Shown piece after piece: positions 29,389 to 39,357 of a stretch of DNA of 64,000 bases. A program made the translations under genes and the position numbers. The notes under the pieces are model-generated. The model saw only the letters and a program-made list of their open reading frames with translations, was not told the DNA's origin and made no database searches. Positions within the stretch are counted from its first letter, which is position 1. Each line of letters starts with the position of its first letter. The DNA comes from Aquimarina sp042434915 (GTDB lineage Bacteria; Bacteroidota; Bacteroidia; Flavobacteriales; Flavobacteriaceae): assembly GCF_042434915.1 (NCBI RefSeq), contig NZ_CP170198.1, positions 1,798,001 to 1,862,000 on the forward strand, read 5' to 3'.

Positions 29389-29462
29389 TAGTCTCAGGCA
29401 GACTCGAACTGCCGACCTCTACATTATCAGTGTAGCGCTCTAACCAGCTGAGCTATGAGACT
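29389..29462 (-). tRNA. tRNA-Ile (anticodon GAT)
   Basis: A 74-nt cloverleaf: acceptor AGTCTCA/TGAGACT, anticodon stem CTACA/TGTAG with loop CTGATAA, discriminator A. The CCA end is not encoded (ACAAA follows), unlike the neighbouring tRNA-Ala. Located in the 16S-23S spacer. Confidence 0.97.
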
Positions 29463-29650
29463 CGTTAACTAGTACTGAGAACCTTAGTATTGAGATATGA
29501 ATAACTTAAACATTATTCAATTCTACTATCTAAAATCTCAATTCTAAATAATTAATTAACAGCAATTAAGACTAAAAAATACTCTTTGAGAATACTTCCG
29601 ATATTGAATTTAATCTATACAACTAGCTAGGCTAGCGCATAAATCTCTAG

Positions 29651-31172
<1,522 letters not shown>

Positions 31173-31455
31173 GTGTATCTTTAAATATTATCTAAAAACA
31201 ACACCGGAATTTATCGTAATCTCAAGTATGACTTTCTAGTCTTAATTCTTTGTTTGCTTCTACAACCTAATCCCGAAAGATTAAATCGTAAAACGCGCTG
31301 TCAATCAATATGTCTATGAACTTTCTCTAATTACTAAAGCAATCTTCATCGCTAGCAATTCTTGTTTAAGAGTAAGGAGTCGAACCTCTTTAAATTTCTG
31401 CCCTATTGCAGTATCTTAATGATTATGAACGTTTGCTTGTTTGTCTAAGCGGCTG
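31173..31455 (-). other. rRNA operon leader
   Basis: About 280 bp between the first promoter and the 16S gene. It contains GTTCATAGA-type motifs also found between the upstream promoters, and a 16-nt segment (31374-31389) that resembles a tRNA T-arm. No protein gene is supported. Confidence 0.5.
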
Positions 31456-31485
31456 CAAATATACAACCTTTATTTACACTAGCAA
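31456..31485 (-). promoter_or_regulatory. rrn promoter P1 (proximal)
   Basis: Minus strand: TTG (31485-31483), a 19-bp spacer, then TATATTTG (31463-31456). This is an exact Bacteroidota -33/-7 pair. A T/A tract lies upstream, as an UP-like element would. GC-rich GCAGCCGC follows the -7 box. Confidence 0.8.
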
Positions 31486-31570
31486 GCTTTTTTTAAAGTT
31501 TTTTTTAGTTTTATAAAGACCTCAAAAACTCTCTAGAACATCTGCAAAACTTCTTGTCGTTTTGCGGCTG

Positions 31571-31600
31571 CAAACATACAACCTTTTTCTATTCTGTCAA
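31571..31600 (-). promoter_or_regulatory. rrn promoter P2
   Basis: Minus strand: TTG (31600-31598), a 19-bp spacer, then TATGTTTG (31578-31571) followed by GCAGCCGC, the same downstream octamer as P1. Confidence 0.8.
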
Positions 31601-31707
31601 GTGTTTTTGAAAGTTTTTTGAAATTATTTTTTTCTTCGAAATAAACTCTAAAAACAATACTTTTCTATGAACTTTAGCCGCAGCTACTAACCCTGTTTTG
31701 CGGGGTG

Positions 31708-31737
31708 CAAACATACAAACCTTTTTTATTATGAAAA
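31708..31737 (-). promoter_or_regulatory. rrn promoter P3 (weaker -33)
   Basis: Minus strand: TATGTTTG (31715-31708) followed by GCACCCCGC. The position 19 bp upstream reads TTT instead of TTG (31737-31735), so this copy may be weaker. Confidence 0.65.
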
Positions 31738-31847
31738 GCTTTTTTTTTAAAGTTTTTTTTAGAAATTTTTACCTCTTTTAAAACTCTTAAGAAACTCTAC
31801 TCTTTTTCTATGAACGATCGCTCAACAGTTAGCCCGTTTTGCGGGTG

Positions 31848-31877
31848 CAAACATACGACCCTTTTGCAATACAACAA
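31848..31877 (-). promoter_or_regulatory. rrn promoter P4 (distal)
   Basis: Minus strand: TTG (31877-31875), a 19-bp spacer, then TATGTTTG (31855-31848) followed by GCACCCGC. Confidence 0.8.
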
Positions 31878-32041
31878 GTGCTTTTCTTGAAAATATTTTA
31901 CAAAAAAATAGAAGTATCTGATTTAAAAAAAGATAGAATATAAAATTAATGAATTTTATTTAAATTAACTCTAACCAAACTATTTTTTTTTATAATTGAC
32001 ATCTTATATCAACTACTTCTCTCATCAGTATAAAGAGATTG

Positions 32042-32755
32042 TTATTTAGAATCTTTGGAAGAATTGCTTTTGCTGTTAGACCATTTATTCCTTAAATCAT
32101 AAAAACTAAAATCAAGAGCGGTACGCTGTTCTTCCAAAATTTTATTTTGAAAACTGCGCTGTAAGATATCTTCAATCCAATAATCCTCTTCTACATTAAT
32201 AGGATCGTATTGTTCCTTCAGAGAAATTTTAAAAAGTTTTGCCGTGTTATGATACCAAAAAGCATTCCACCCACTTCGATATTCTTTTACGAGATCAAAC
32301 AAGGTGTGTCCAGTTTGTCTATTGATTAGCTTAACCAGAATCTGACCTTCTGTACGCGTCATTTTTTTTAGCTCTTCGGTAAATTCTTCTTCCATATAGT
32401 CCTGAAGAATTTTGACATAACGTTTACGTGCTCTTTTACCTTTAATTGAATCTAGTCTATTATTTAGACTTGTTAATCTATCCGCAGCTAATTTTGCATA
32501 TGGATATACTTTTCTAGTTTTCCGTCTTAAAATTAAATAACGTCTTCTCGCAAGTTTATCATTAAATTTAAGTTTTCCTAAGATAATAACCTCTTCAAGA
32601 TCTATTGCTTCATGAGGAATAGTATCCCCTTCAACAATGTAATATTGAACATAATTTATAGAATCTTTACTTGCCAAACCTTGATTTAAGGTATCTTGAG
32701 CAGATATAGATATCGAAAAAAAAAGAGTTCCTATATATATAAGGTATTTAACCAT
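32042..32755 (-). CDS. DUF4294 family protein, exported
   Basis: 237-residue protein with signal peptide MVKYLIYIGTLFFSISISAQ. The body is the DUF4294 type: EVIILGKLKFNDKLARRRYLILRRKTRKVYPYAKLAADRL, with a basic helical core and an acidic C-terminus. The family is confined to Bacteroidota and has no known function. It is often found near the M42 peptidase gene, as here, divergent by 109 bp. It is transcribed away from the rRNA promoters, which lie about 165 bp downstream of its stop. Confidence 0.85.
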   Translation of the reverse strand: MVKYLIYIGTLFFSISISAQDTLNQGLASKDSINYVQYYIVEGDTIPHEAIDLEEVIILGKLKFNDKLARRRYLILRRKTRKVYPYAKLAADRLTSLNNRLDSIKGKRARKRYVKILQDYMEEEFTEELKKMTRTEGQILVKLINRQTGHTLFDLVKEYRSGWNAFWYHNTAKLFKISLKEQYDPINVEEDYWIEDILQRSFQNKILEEQRTALDFSFYDLRNKWSNSKSNSSKDSK

Positions 32756-32829
32756 ATTTTAAAATCTTCTAAAATCATTCCAAAAATAACAAATACCTAA
32801 TGTAAACATGATATCTATATGAATATTAT

Positions 32830-32837
32830 TAACTTCG
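32830..32837 (+). promoter_or_regulatory. possible -7 box TAACTTCG for the M42 peptidase
   Basis: A TAnnTTTG variant with C at position 7, 27 bp before the ATG at 32865; the same variant precedes the nitroreductase gene. Confidence 0.35.
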
Positions 32838-32864
32838 TAAAAAAACGTAATTTAAAAATTTACT

Positions 32865-33953
32865 ATGTCAATGAAAAGTATACTCAATCAAGATTCAATT
32901 AATTTTCTCGAAAAATATCTCAACAATCCTGCTCCAACTGGTTATGAGTGGAACGGGCAAAAACTTTGGATAGATTATTTAAAGCCTTATGTAGACACCT
33001 TTATTACGGATACATATGGATCTGCAGTTGGAGTGATCAATCCTGAAGCGAAATATAAAGTTGTTATTGAAGGGCATGCTGATGAGATCTCATGGTATGT
33101 AAACTACATCACAGATAACGGGTTAATTTACGTTATTAGGAATGGTGGAAGCGATCATCAAATTGCAGCTTCAAAAAGGGTAAACATTCATACAAAAAAC
33201 GGTATGGTACAAGGTGTTTTTGGATGGCCAGCAATACATACCCGTGATAAATCAAAAGAAGAATCACCAAAATTAGAAAATATTTGTATTGATGTAGGGT
33301 GCAATACGAAACAAGAGGTTTTAGAACTTGGTGTTCATGTAGGATGTGTAATTACCTATCCTGATGAATTCTTTATACTCAACAATGATAAATTTGTTTG
33401 CAGAGCTTTAGATAATAGAATGGGTGGTTTTATGATTGCTGAAGTTGCTCGTTTATTAAAAGAAAATAAAAAGGAGCTTCCCTTTGGCTTATATATCACC
33501 AATTCTGTACAAGAGGAAATTGGCCTTCGTGGTGCCGAGATGATCACACACACTATCCAGCCTAATGTTGCAATTGTTACAGATGTTTGTCACGATACAA
33601 CTACACCGATGATAGAGAAGAAAACCCAAGGAGAGACAAAAATTGGTGAAGGTCCTGTGATTTCCTATGCTCCCGCTGTCCAAAACAAACTAAGAGAGCT
33701 TTTGATCGATACCGCAGAAGAGAATAAAATTCCTTTTCAACGTATGGCTTCGAGTAGAATGACTGGTACAGATACCGATGCATTTGCTTACAGCAATGGC
33801 GGAGTAGCCTCTGCTTTAATATCTTTACCCCTGCGCTACATGCATACTACTGTAGAAATGGTACATAGGAATGATGTAGAGAATGTGATTAAACTTATTT
33901 ATGAAAGTCTTCTTTCTATTAAAGATGGAGAAGATTTTAGCTATTTTAAGTAA
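32865..33953 (+). CDS. M42-family zinc aminopeptidase (glutamyl aminopeptidase/TET type)
   Basis: 362-residue cytoplasmic metallopeptidase, expected to form large dodecameric TET-like particles that trim peptides. Metal ligands and catalytic residues are visible: GHADEI (His71, Asp73), ALDNRMGG (bridging Asp182), SVQEEIGLRG (Glu216 base, Glu217 ligand), VTDV (Asp239), and RYMHTTVE (His326). No signal peptide is present. It is divergent from the DUF4294 gene and ends in a bidirectional terminator shared with acs. Confidence 0.93.
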   Translation: MSMKSILNQDSINFLEKYLNNPAPTGYEWNGQKLWIDYLKPYVDTFITDTYGSAVGVINPEAKYKVVIEGHADEISWYVNYITDNGLIYVIRNGGSDHQIAASKRVNIHTKNGMVQGVFGWPAIHTRDKSKEESPKLENICIDVGCNTKQEVLELGVHVGCVITYPDEFFILNNDKFVCRALDNRMGGFMIAEVARLLKENKKELPFGLYITNSVQEEIGLRGAEMITHTIQPNVAIVTDVCHDTTTPMIEKKTQGETKIGEGPVISYAPAVQNKLRELLIDTAEENKIPFQRMASSRMTGTDTDAFAYSNGGVASALISLPLRYMHTTVEMVHRNDVENVIKLIYESLLSIKDGEDFSYFK

Positions 33954-33968
33954 GTAAAATTTTTAATT

Positions 33969-34008
33969 AAAAAATAAAAGGCAATCTGTTGATTGCCTTT
34001 TATTTTTT
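33969..34008. terminator. bidirectional terminator between the M42 peptidase and acs
   Basis: GC-containing core AAAAGGCAATC (33976-33986) pairs with GATTGCCTTTT (33991-34001) over a TGTT loop. Flanking A- and T-tracts extend the pairing to about 18 bp and serve as U-runs in both directions. Confidence 0.85.
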
Positions 34009-34010
34009 AA

Positions 34011-35963
34011 TTAAAGTGCTCTTTCCATAATCTCCTGAACTACATCGGGATTTAATAATGTTGAAGTATCCCCTAAATTGGAGGTGTCTTTTGAGGCTAT
34101 TTTGCGTAAAATGCGTCGCATTATTTTACCGCTCCGTGTTTTGGGTAGTCCGCTTACAAATTGAACTTTGTCTGGTTTAGCTATAGGTCCAATTGTTTTT
34201 GCCACCATATCTCTAATTTCATTACGTAAAGCGTCATTAGGATCTTTTCCTTCATATAGAGTTACAAAAGCATAGAGTGCTGTACCTTTTACATCATGAG
34301 GAAAACCTACTATAGCAGATTCGGCTACCGCTAGATGCTCATTTATAGCATTTTCGATTGGCGCAGTACCTAGGTTATGACCTGATACGATAACTACGTC
34401 ATCCACCCTACCCGTTATTCTATAGTTGCCCGTGGCATCACGATATGCTCCATCTCCCGTAAAATACATGTTTTTGTAGGTAGAAAAATACACTTCTTTA
34501 TACCGTTGATGATCGCCATAAATGGTTCTAGCTATCGAAGGCCATGGAAACTTAATTGCCAATCGACCTTCGGCACTTTTAGAATTCAACTCTAGCTCAT
34601 TTCCCTCTGGGTCCATAAGTACTGGCTGAATGCCTGGTAAAGGTAGCGTTGCAAAAGTTGGACGTGTCGGTGTGATCCCAGCTAATGGTGATATCATCAT
34701 TCCTCCAGTTTCGGTCTGCCACCATGTGTCTACTATAGGTGAATTACCTTTTCCTATATTATCATTGTACCAATGCCAAGCTTCCTCATTTATAGGTTCC
34801 CCTACACTACCTAAAACTTTTATGGAACTTAGATCATGTTTATTTACCAAATCTAAAGGTTGTTTGGCTAAGGCACGAATAGCTGTAGGTGCGGTATAAA
34901 AATGAGTTACATCGAGTTTGTCACAAATTTCCCAGAATCTCCCATAATCAGGATAACTCGGAATTCCCTCAAACATTACCGTAGTAACACCTGCTGCTAA
35001 GGGTGCATATACAATATAAGAATGTCCCGTAATCCATCCAATATCTGCCGAACACCAATAAACATCTGGCACTGATTTTACTTGATTTTTGACTCCTGTA
35101 GCTGCAAAATGATCACATTGAAATACATTTGCAAATGTATAGGTCGTATAGACCATATATCCGCCAATAGTATGTACCATACCTTTGGGTTTTCCTGTAG
35201 ATCCCGAGGTGTACAGAATAAATAATGTATCCTCTGCATCCATAACCTCTGCAGGACATTCTTTTTCAACTTTTTGTAATTCATCAAACCAAAATTTATC
35301 CCTTCCTGCTTTCATTGGTGTAGCTTCTACAGTACGACGGTATACAATGACAGTTTCGATAGATGGTGTTTGTTTTAAGGCTTCGTCACACATTTCTTTC
35401 AGCTTAACTGGTTTTGTTCCTCGAAACACTTCGTTTGCTGTAATTAACATTTTACATTGTGAGTCATTAATACGACTTGCTATAGCTCGGCTAGAAAATC
35501 CTGCAAAGACGATAGAATGTATAGCGCCTATTCGTGCACACGCTAACATTGCTATTGCTAATTCGGGAATCATAGGCATATATAAACATACGCGATCTCC
35601 TTTTTTGATACCATTATTTTTTAAGACATTAGCAAAGTGTGAAACTTTTACAAATAATTGCTTGTAGGTTATGTGACGTGATTCTTCATCAGGATCATTG
35701 GGTTCCCAAATGATAGCTGTTTTATTTCCAAGCGTATCTAAATGCCTATCCAAACAATTTTCTGTAATATTTAATTTCCCTCCCTGAAACCATTTAATTT
35801 CGGGTTTTTTAAAATCCCATTCCAAAGTTTTATCCCAGCGTTTGTGCCAATAAAACTTTTCGGCAATAGCATCCCAAAATTTTTCAGGATTCTCTATACT
35901 CTCTTGATACGCCTCCTTATATTCTGCAAATGATCGTAACTGTAAGGTGTCTCTAACTATCAT
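34011..35963 (-). CDS. acs: acetyl-CoA synthetase
   Basis: 650-residue AMP-forming ligase: acetate plus ATP and CoA gives acetyl-CoA. Adenylate-forming motifs are all intact: P-loop YTSGSTGKPKGM, the CSADIGWITGHSYIVY block, WWQTETGG, the TGD and RITGRVDD hinge, and the C-terminal PKTRSGKIMRR with the catalytic Lys that is also the classical regulatory acetylation site. It is the last gene of a minus-strand operon that also encodes a porin, a two-subunit sodium symporter and a transporter-type sensor kinase. Acetate, or a similar short acid, is therefore the likely substrate of the whole set. Confidence 0.96.
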   Translation of the reverse strand: MIVRDTLQLRSFAEYKEAYQESIENPEKFWDAIAEKFYWHKRWDKTLEWDFKKPEIKWFQGGKLNITENCLDRHLDTLGNKTAIIWEPNDPDEESRHITYKQLFVKVSHFANVLKNNGIKKGDRVCLYMPMIPELAIAMLACARIGAIHSIVFAGFSSRAIASRINDSQCKMLITANEVFRGTKPVKLKEMCDEALKQTPSIETVIVYRRTVEATPMKAGRDKFWFDELQKVEKECPAEVMDAEDTLFILYTSGSTGKPKGMVHTIGGYMVYTTYTFANVFQCDHFAATGVKNQVKSVPDVYWCSADIGWITGHSYIVYAPLAAGVTTVMFEGIPSYPDYGRFWEICDKLDVTHFYTAPTAIRALAKQPLDLVNKHDLSSIKVLGSVGEPINEEAWHWYNDNIGKGNSPIVDTWWQTETGGMMISPLAGITPTRPTFATLPLPGIQPVLMDPEGNELELNSKSAEGRLAIKFPWPSIARTIYGDHQRYKEVYFSTYKNMYFTGDGAYRDATGNYRITGRVDDVVIVSGHNLGTAPIENAINEHLAVAESAIVGFPHDVKGTALYAFVTLYEGKDPNDALRNEIRDMVAKTIGPIAKPDKVQFVSGLPKTRSGKIMRRILRKIASKDTSNLGDTSTLLNPDVVQEIMERAL

Positions 35964-35991
35964 GGTTTTAATTTTTTATTTTAATTCGCAC

Positions 35992-36357
35992 TCATTGCGC
36001 AAGTGCATTAACTGTTTTTAATAATTTTTTAACTGAAAAGGGTTTCGTAACATAGGCATCAACACCCATAGCTAGTCCTTTCTCTATGTCACTATTTTTA
36101 TTTTTTGCTGTTAAGAAAATCACTTTAATATTTTTAAATGCAACATTGTTCTTTACAAATTCTAAGGTTTGATAACCATCAACTTTGGGCATCATAATAT
36201 CTAAGAGCATAATATCTGGTGTTTCAGCTCTCATCAAAGCCAAAGCTTCACTGCCGTCTCGAGCTATAAACACTTCATAATTATGTTTTTTAAAGATATA
36301 CTCTAACGACATTACAATATTAGGTTCATCATCTACTATTAAAATTTTTTTACTCAT
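35992..36357 (-). CDS. single-domain response regulator (CheY-like receiver)
   Basis: 121 residues, receiver domain only. The acidic pair Asp9/Asp10, phospho-acceptor Asp53 (MLLDIMMPKVDGY), Thr83 and Lys105 (VTKPF) are all in place. There is no DNA-binding or enzymatic output domain. It lies 42 bp after the transporter-kinase gene and 28 bp before acs. CrbR, the partner of the similar kinase CrbS in Vibrio and Pseudomonas, has a LuxR-type output. This operon therefore differs, and the receiver must act through protein contacts or pass phosphate to another regulator (inference). Confidence 0.92.
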   Translation of the reverse strand: MSKKILIVDDEPNIVMSLEYIFKKHNYEVFIARDGSEALALMRAETPDIMLLDIMMPKVDGYQTLEFVKNNVAFKNIKVIFLTAKNKNSDIEKGLAMGVDAYVTKPFSVKKLLKTVNALAQ

Positions 36358-36399
36358 TTAGATTTACTTCTGTCAGTATTTTTTAATTAATAATTGCTG

Positions 36400-39090
36400 T
36401 TAGTTACAAGGCAGCTCAATATTAAACCGGGCTCCTTCTACAACATCTTCATCTACCCATATAGTACCTTTATGATTTTCTATAATATGTTTGCTAATAG
36501 CTAAACCAAAACCGCTACCGATTGGTTTCTGAATATTTTGATTTTTAGATTGATAAAATTTATCAAAAATATGAGGAACATCTTCTTTTGGAATACCTTT
36601 ACCATTATCCTCTATCTGAATCAATACATTATTCGTAGTGTATCTGTACTGTATTATAATTTCTCCTTTTTCTCTATCTACAAATTTTATCGCATTGGAT
36701 AGGACATTTGTAAATACCTGAAGTATTCGATCCTCATCATATTTGGTTTTAACAGGAGCAAATGATTGAGGAACTTTGATTTTAATCTGTTTTTCCTTGG
36801 CTATCGGAAGTACTCCTTTGACCGCACGATCTATAGTTTTTTGTAAATCGTGTTCTCTCTTATCAAAAATCTCTCTGCCAGAAGCTAATTTTTCTAAATC
36901 TAAAATATTACTAATTAGCCTAGACAAGCGTTTAGAATCCTGAAGTATGTTAGTTAAAAACTCTCGTTGTAGCGCACTAGGCATATCATCATTATCCTTT
37001 AACACCTCTGAAGTTGCACGTATAGCAGTAATAGGAGTTTTAAGTTCGTGAGCAACCGTATCCAAAAATTCATCCTTCAACTTATCCTGAAGTTGTAATT
37101 GATTATTGGCTTTTTTCAACTCTTCTGTTAACTTCACTAATTCTTTTGATTTTTGTCTAAGTGATTTATTACTAGAGATTGTCTTTTTGTTTTCTTCCAA
37201 AATTTCCAAAACTTCAATCAAACTAACGGGTTGCTCCTCGATCACACTAGCTATTAATATACGTGAAGATGCGCTTCCCAAACTTCCTGTAAGTAATTTT
37301 TCTGAAAAATTAATAAGTCTTGCATCTGCTCGTTCTGTGGTTTTTGGCAAATTATATTTGACGAAAAAATGTTTTAAAGCTCTATCGGTTTTATCCTTTC
37401 CTAAGAAAGTATATAGCATATTACGTATATCTTGTACATAGGCTTCACCTTTCCATACAAAAGCGTTTTCTTGTAAATATTGTGCGTTACTATTAACAAA
37501 CATCTCTGCATAGTTACGCTCCCGATAATTGCCTACACTAGCCAAGGATACTCCCATATAAACTAATATGTTAAAAAACATACTCCAAAAAAATGCATGG
37601 GTTACTGGTGTAAGAAAATTAATCCCGAACAAATGATATGGCTTGAGTAACCTAATTCCAAAAGGACCGTATTCTATAAATGTTGAATCATCAAAAATTG
37701 TATCCAATACAAACGGTAAGATTAGCGTATAGAGCGTAATAAGACTTCCGCAAATAATAGATAATTTAGCAGCTTTTGCAGATCCACGATTCCAAAATAA
37801 ACCAATAAAAAATGACGGCGCTAATTGTGCTATCACTACAAAAGATATTAATCCTATGGAAAATAGCGATAGTTGAATATTAAAATTAATATAAAATAAA
37901 TAAGCTCCTACAATTAAACTAAAAATTGCGATGCGTCTTATATTTTTTATGTAATAATCTATTCGTTCAGGATGACTACGACTAAATTTATCCAAAAATC
38001 CATAAGGGATGATTAAATTGTTACTCAACATCGTCGAAAGTGCCAAGCTAGATACAACCACCATGCTTATAACTGCCGAAAATCCACCTAGAAAAACTAA
38101 AATAGCCAGAATTATATTATTCTCACTAAGCGGGATAAGCAATGTATAATAATCAGGATTAACATCACTACCAAGTGATAACCTTCCGCCCCAAGCAATA
38201 AAAATTACAAAAATATTGAATAGAAGAAGGTACAAAGGAAAGAGCCATATAGCTTTTTTTAAATGTTTCTCTGTTACATTTTCAATTACCGAAACTTGAA
38301 ATTGTCTCGGTAAAAGGAAAATTGCTAAAAATGATAACGCTATCATAAAATACCAATTAACTCCAGCTTCAAGGGAGGTCAAACTAACTAACGTATCAAA
38401 TTCTGAAGTTTGACTTATTTTTTTAAAAATATCAGAAGTTCCATCAAATAAATAAAATGTAACATATACACCAATAGCAAGAAAAAAAAGTAATTTCAAA
38501 ACAGATTCGACAGCAACAGAAAATATGATTCCCTGTCGTCTTCTCGCTGCATCCACCGTTCGTGTGCCAAAAAAGGCTACAAAAACAGCAAGCAAAATGG
38601 CAACATAAAATGTAGTATCTGTAAAAACAGAACTTGTGGAGGCCGTTAATGGTGTTGATGTTAATATTGAAAATGTTTCAGAAACAGCTTTTAATTGTAG
38701 GGATATATACGGTAATATCCCAATAACACATACAAGTGTTACTAGAGCTCCCAGAAATCGATTGTTACCATACCGCAATGATATAAAATCTGCTATACTT
38801 GATATTTTATGTTGTTTGGCTATGCGTATTACTTTTTTTAAAACAACAATCCAGAGTGGTGCAGCAATGATAGGACCAAGATATGTAGTAAGAAAACTTA
38901 CCCCAGAGCGAGCTGCAATGCCAACACTACCGTAATATGTCCAGGCAGAGCAGTAAACGGCAAGTGAGAGTGTATACACGTAGGCATTATTAACCCAACG
39001 TTTTTTGGCTATTCTCTCTGCCCAATATGCAATACCAAAGAGTACTAACAAATACAGTATAATTATACTTATAACACTGTAGCTATTCAT
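36400..39090 (-). CDS. sodium:solute symporter-STAC-histidine kinase (CrbS-like)
   Basis: 896-residue membrane sensor. About residues 1-530 form a sodium/solute symporter (SLC5-type) module with ~13 membrane segments. Residues ~545-640 match the STAC connector (WKGEAYVQDIRNML, LLTGSLGSASSRILIASV). A coiled coil (QKSKELVKLTEELKKANNQL) leads to HisKA with His681 in AHELKTPITAI, then an ATPase domain with NVLSNAIKF (N box), DNGKGIP (G1) and GSGFGLAIS (G2). No PAS domain was seen, whereas Proteobacterial CrbS usually has one. It is expected to sense external carboxylate through its transporter half. It overlaps the 64-residue gene upstream by 8 bp. Confidence 0.95.
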   Translation of the reverse strand: MNSYSVISIIILYLLVLFGIAYWAERIAKKRWVNNAYVYTLSLAVYCSAWTYYGSVGIAARSGVSFLTTYLGPIIAAPLWIVVLKKVIRIAKQHKISSIADFISLRYGNNRFLGALVTLVCVIGILPYISLQLKAVSETFSILTSTPLTASTSSVFTDTTFYVAILLAVFVAFFGTRTVDAARRRQGIIFSVAVESVLKLLFFLAIGVYVTFYLFDGTSDIFKKISQTSEFDTLVSLTSLEAGVNWYFMIALSFLAIFLLPRQFQVSVIENVTEKHLKKAIWLFPLYLLLFNIFVIFIAWGGRLSLGSDVNPDYYTLLIPLSENNIILAILVFLGGFSAVISMVVVSSLALSTMLSNNLIIPYGFLDKFSRSHPERIDYYIKNIRRIAIFSLIVGAYLFYINFNIQLSLFSIGLISFVVIAQLAPSFFIGLFWNRGSAKAAKLSIICGSLITLYTLILPFVLDTIFDDSTFIEYGPFGIRLLKPYHLFGINFLTPVTHAFFWSMFFNILVYMGVSLASVGNYRERNYAEMFVNSNAQYLQENAFVWKGEAYVQDIRNMLYTFLGKDKTDRALKHFFVKYNLPKTTERADARLINFSEKLLTGSLGSASSRILIASVIEEQPVSLIEVLEILEENKKTISSNKSLRQKSKELVKLTEELKKANNQLQLQDKLKDEFLDTVAHELKTPITAIRATSEVLKDNDDMPSALQREFLTNILQDSKRLSRLISNILDLEKLASGREIFDKREHDLQKTIDRAVKGVLPIAKEKQIKIKVPQSFAPVKTKYDEDRILQVFTNVLSNAIKFVDREKGEIIIQYRYTTNNVLIQIEDNGKGIPKEDVPHIFDKFYQSKNQNIQKPIGSGFGLAISKHIIENHKGTIWVDEDVVEGARFNIELPCN

Positions 39091-39277
39091 GGAAACGTTT
39101 TAATATGTATGCTGATAAAAGAATGGACAAAAACCAAAATAAAAAGATAAAAAAATATAACAACGGAATTCCCATGACATTACCAGATTGATTGAAGATA
39201 AATATCAAAGGAATATTGAATAAAAAAACAAGTACCATAGAAAGCACTAACAGTTTTTGTTCATGTCTTTTTTTCAT
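39083..39277 (-). CDS. small two-helix membrane protein in the acetate operon
   Basis: 64 residues: a short basic N-terminus (MKKRHEQK) and two hydrophobic helices (about 8-28 and 36-58), ending KRFHE. It overlaps the start of the transporter-kinase gene by 8 bp, in frame with operon polarity, so it is almost certainly translated. I do not recognise a named family. The position suggests an accessory subunit of the kinase's transporter module, in the way that the DUF4212 protein accompanies the true symporter (inference). Confidence 0.75.
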   Translation of the reverse strand: MKKRHEQKLLVLSMVLVFLFNIPLIFIFNQSGNVMGIPLLYFFIFLFWFLSILLSAYILKRFHE

Positions 39278-39303
39278 CTATACTACTTTAGCTATATGAA
39301 TCA

Positions 39304-39339
39304 CTATAAAGTTAAGAAATCACGTTCTTAACTTTATAG
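39304..39339 (-). other. intercistronic hairpin between the symporter and sensor genes
   Basis: Perfect 15-bp arms (39304-39318 and 39325-39339; CTATAAAGTTAAGAA and its complement) with a 6-nt loop. No T-run follows on the minus strand. It lies in the 80-bp gap after the symporter stop codon. It is better explained as an mRNA 3'-end stabiliser or processing site, or an attenuating structure, than as a classical terminator. Confidence 0.65.
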
Positions 39340-39357
39340 ATAATTCAATTAATTTGA

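Noticed and set aside
31456..31877. Possible CRISPR-like repeat array
   Set aside because: The repeats are degenerate, 115-140 bp apart, and are explained by tandem rrn promoters; no cas genes nearby.
35185..35667. 160-codon frame antisense to acs
   Set aside because: Shadow of a conserved gene on the opposite strand; no promoter box and no family resemblance.
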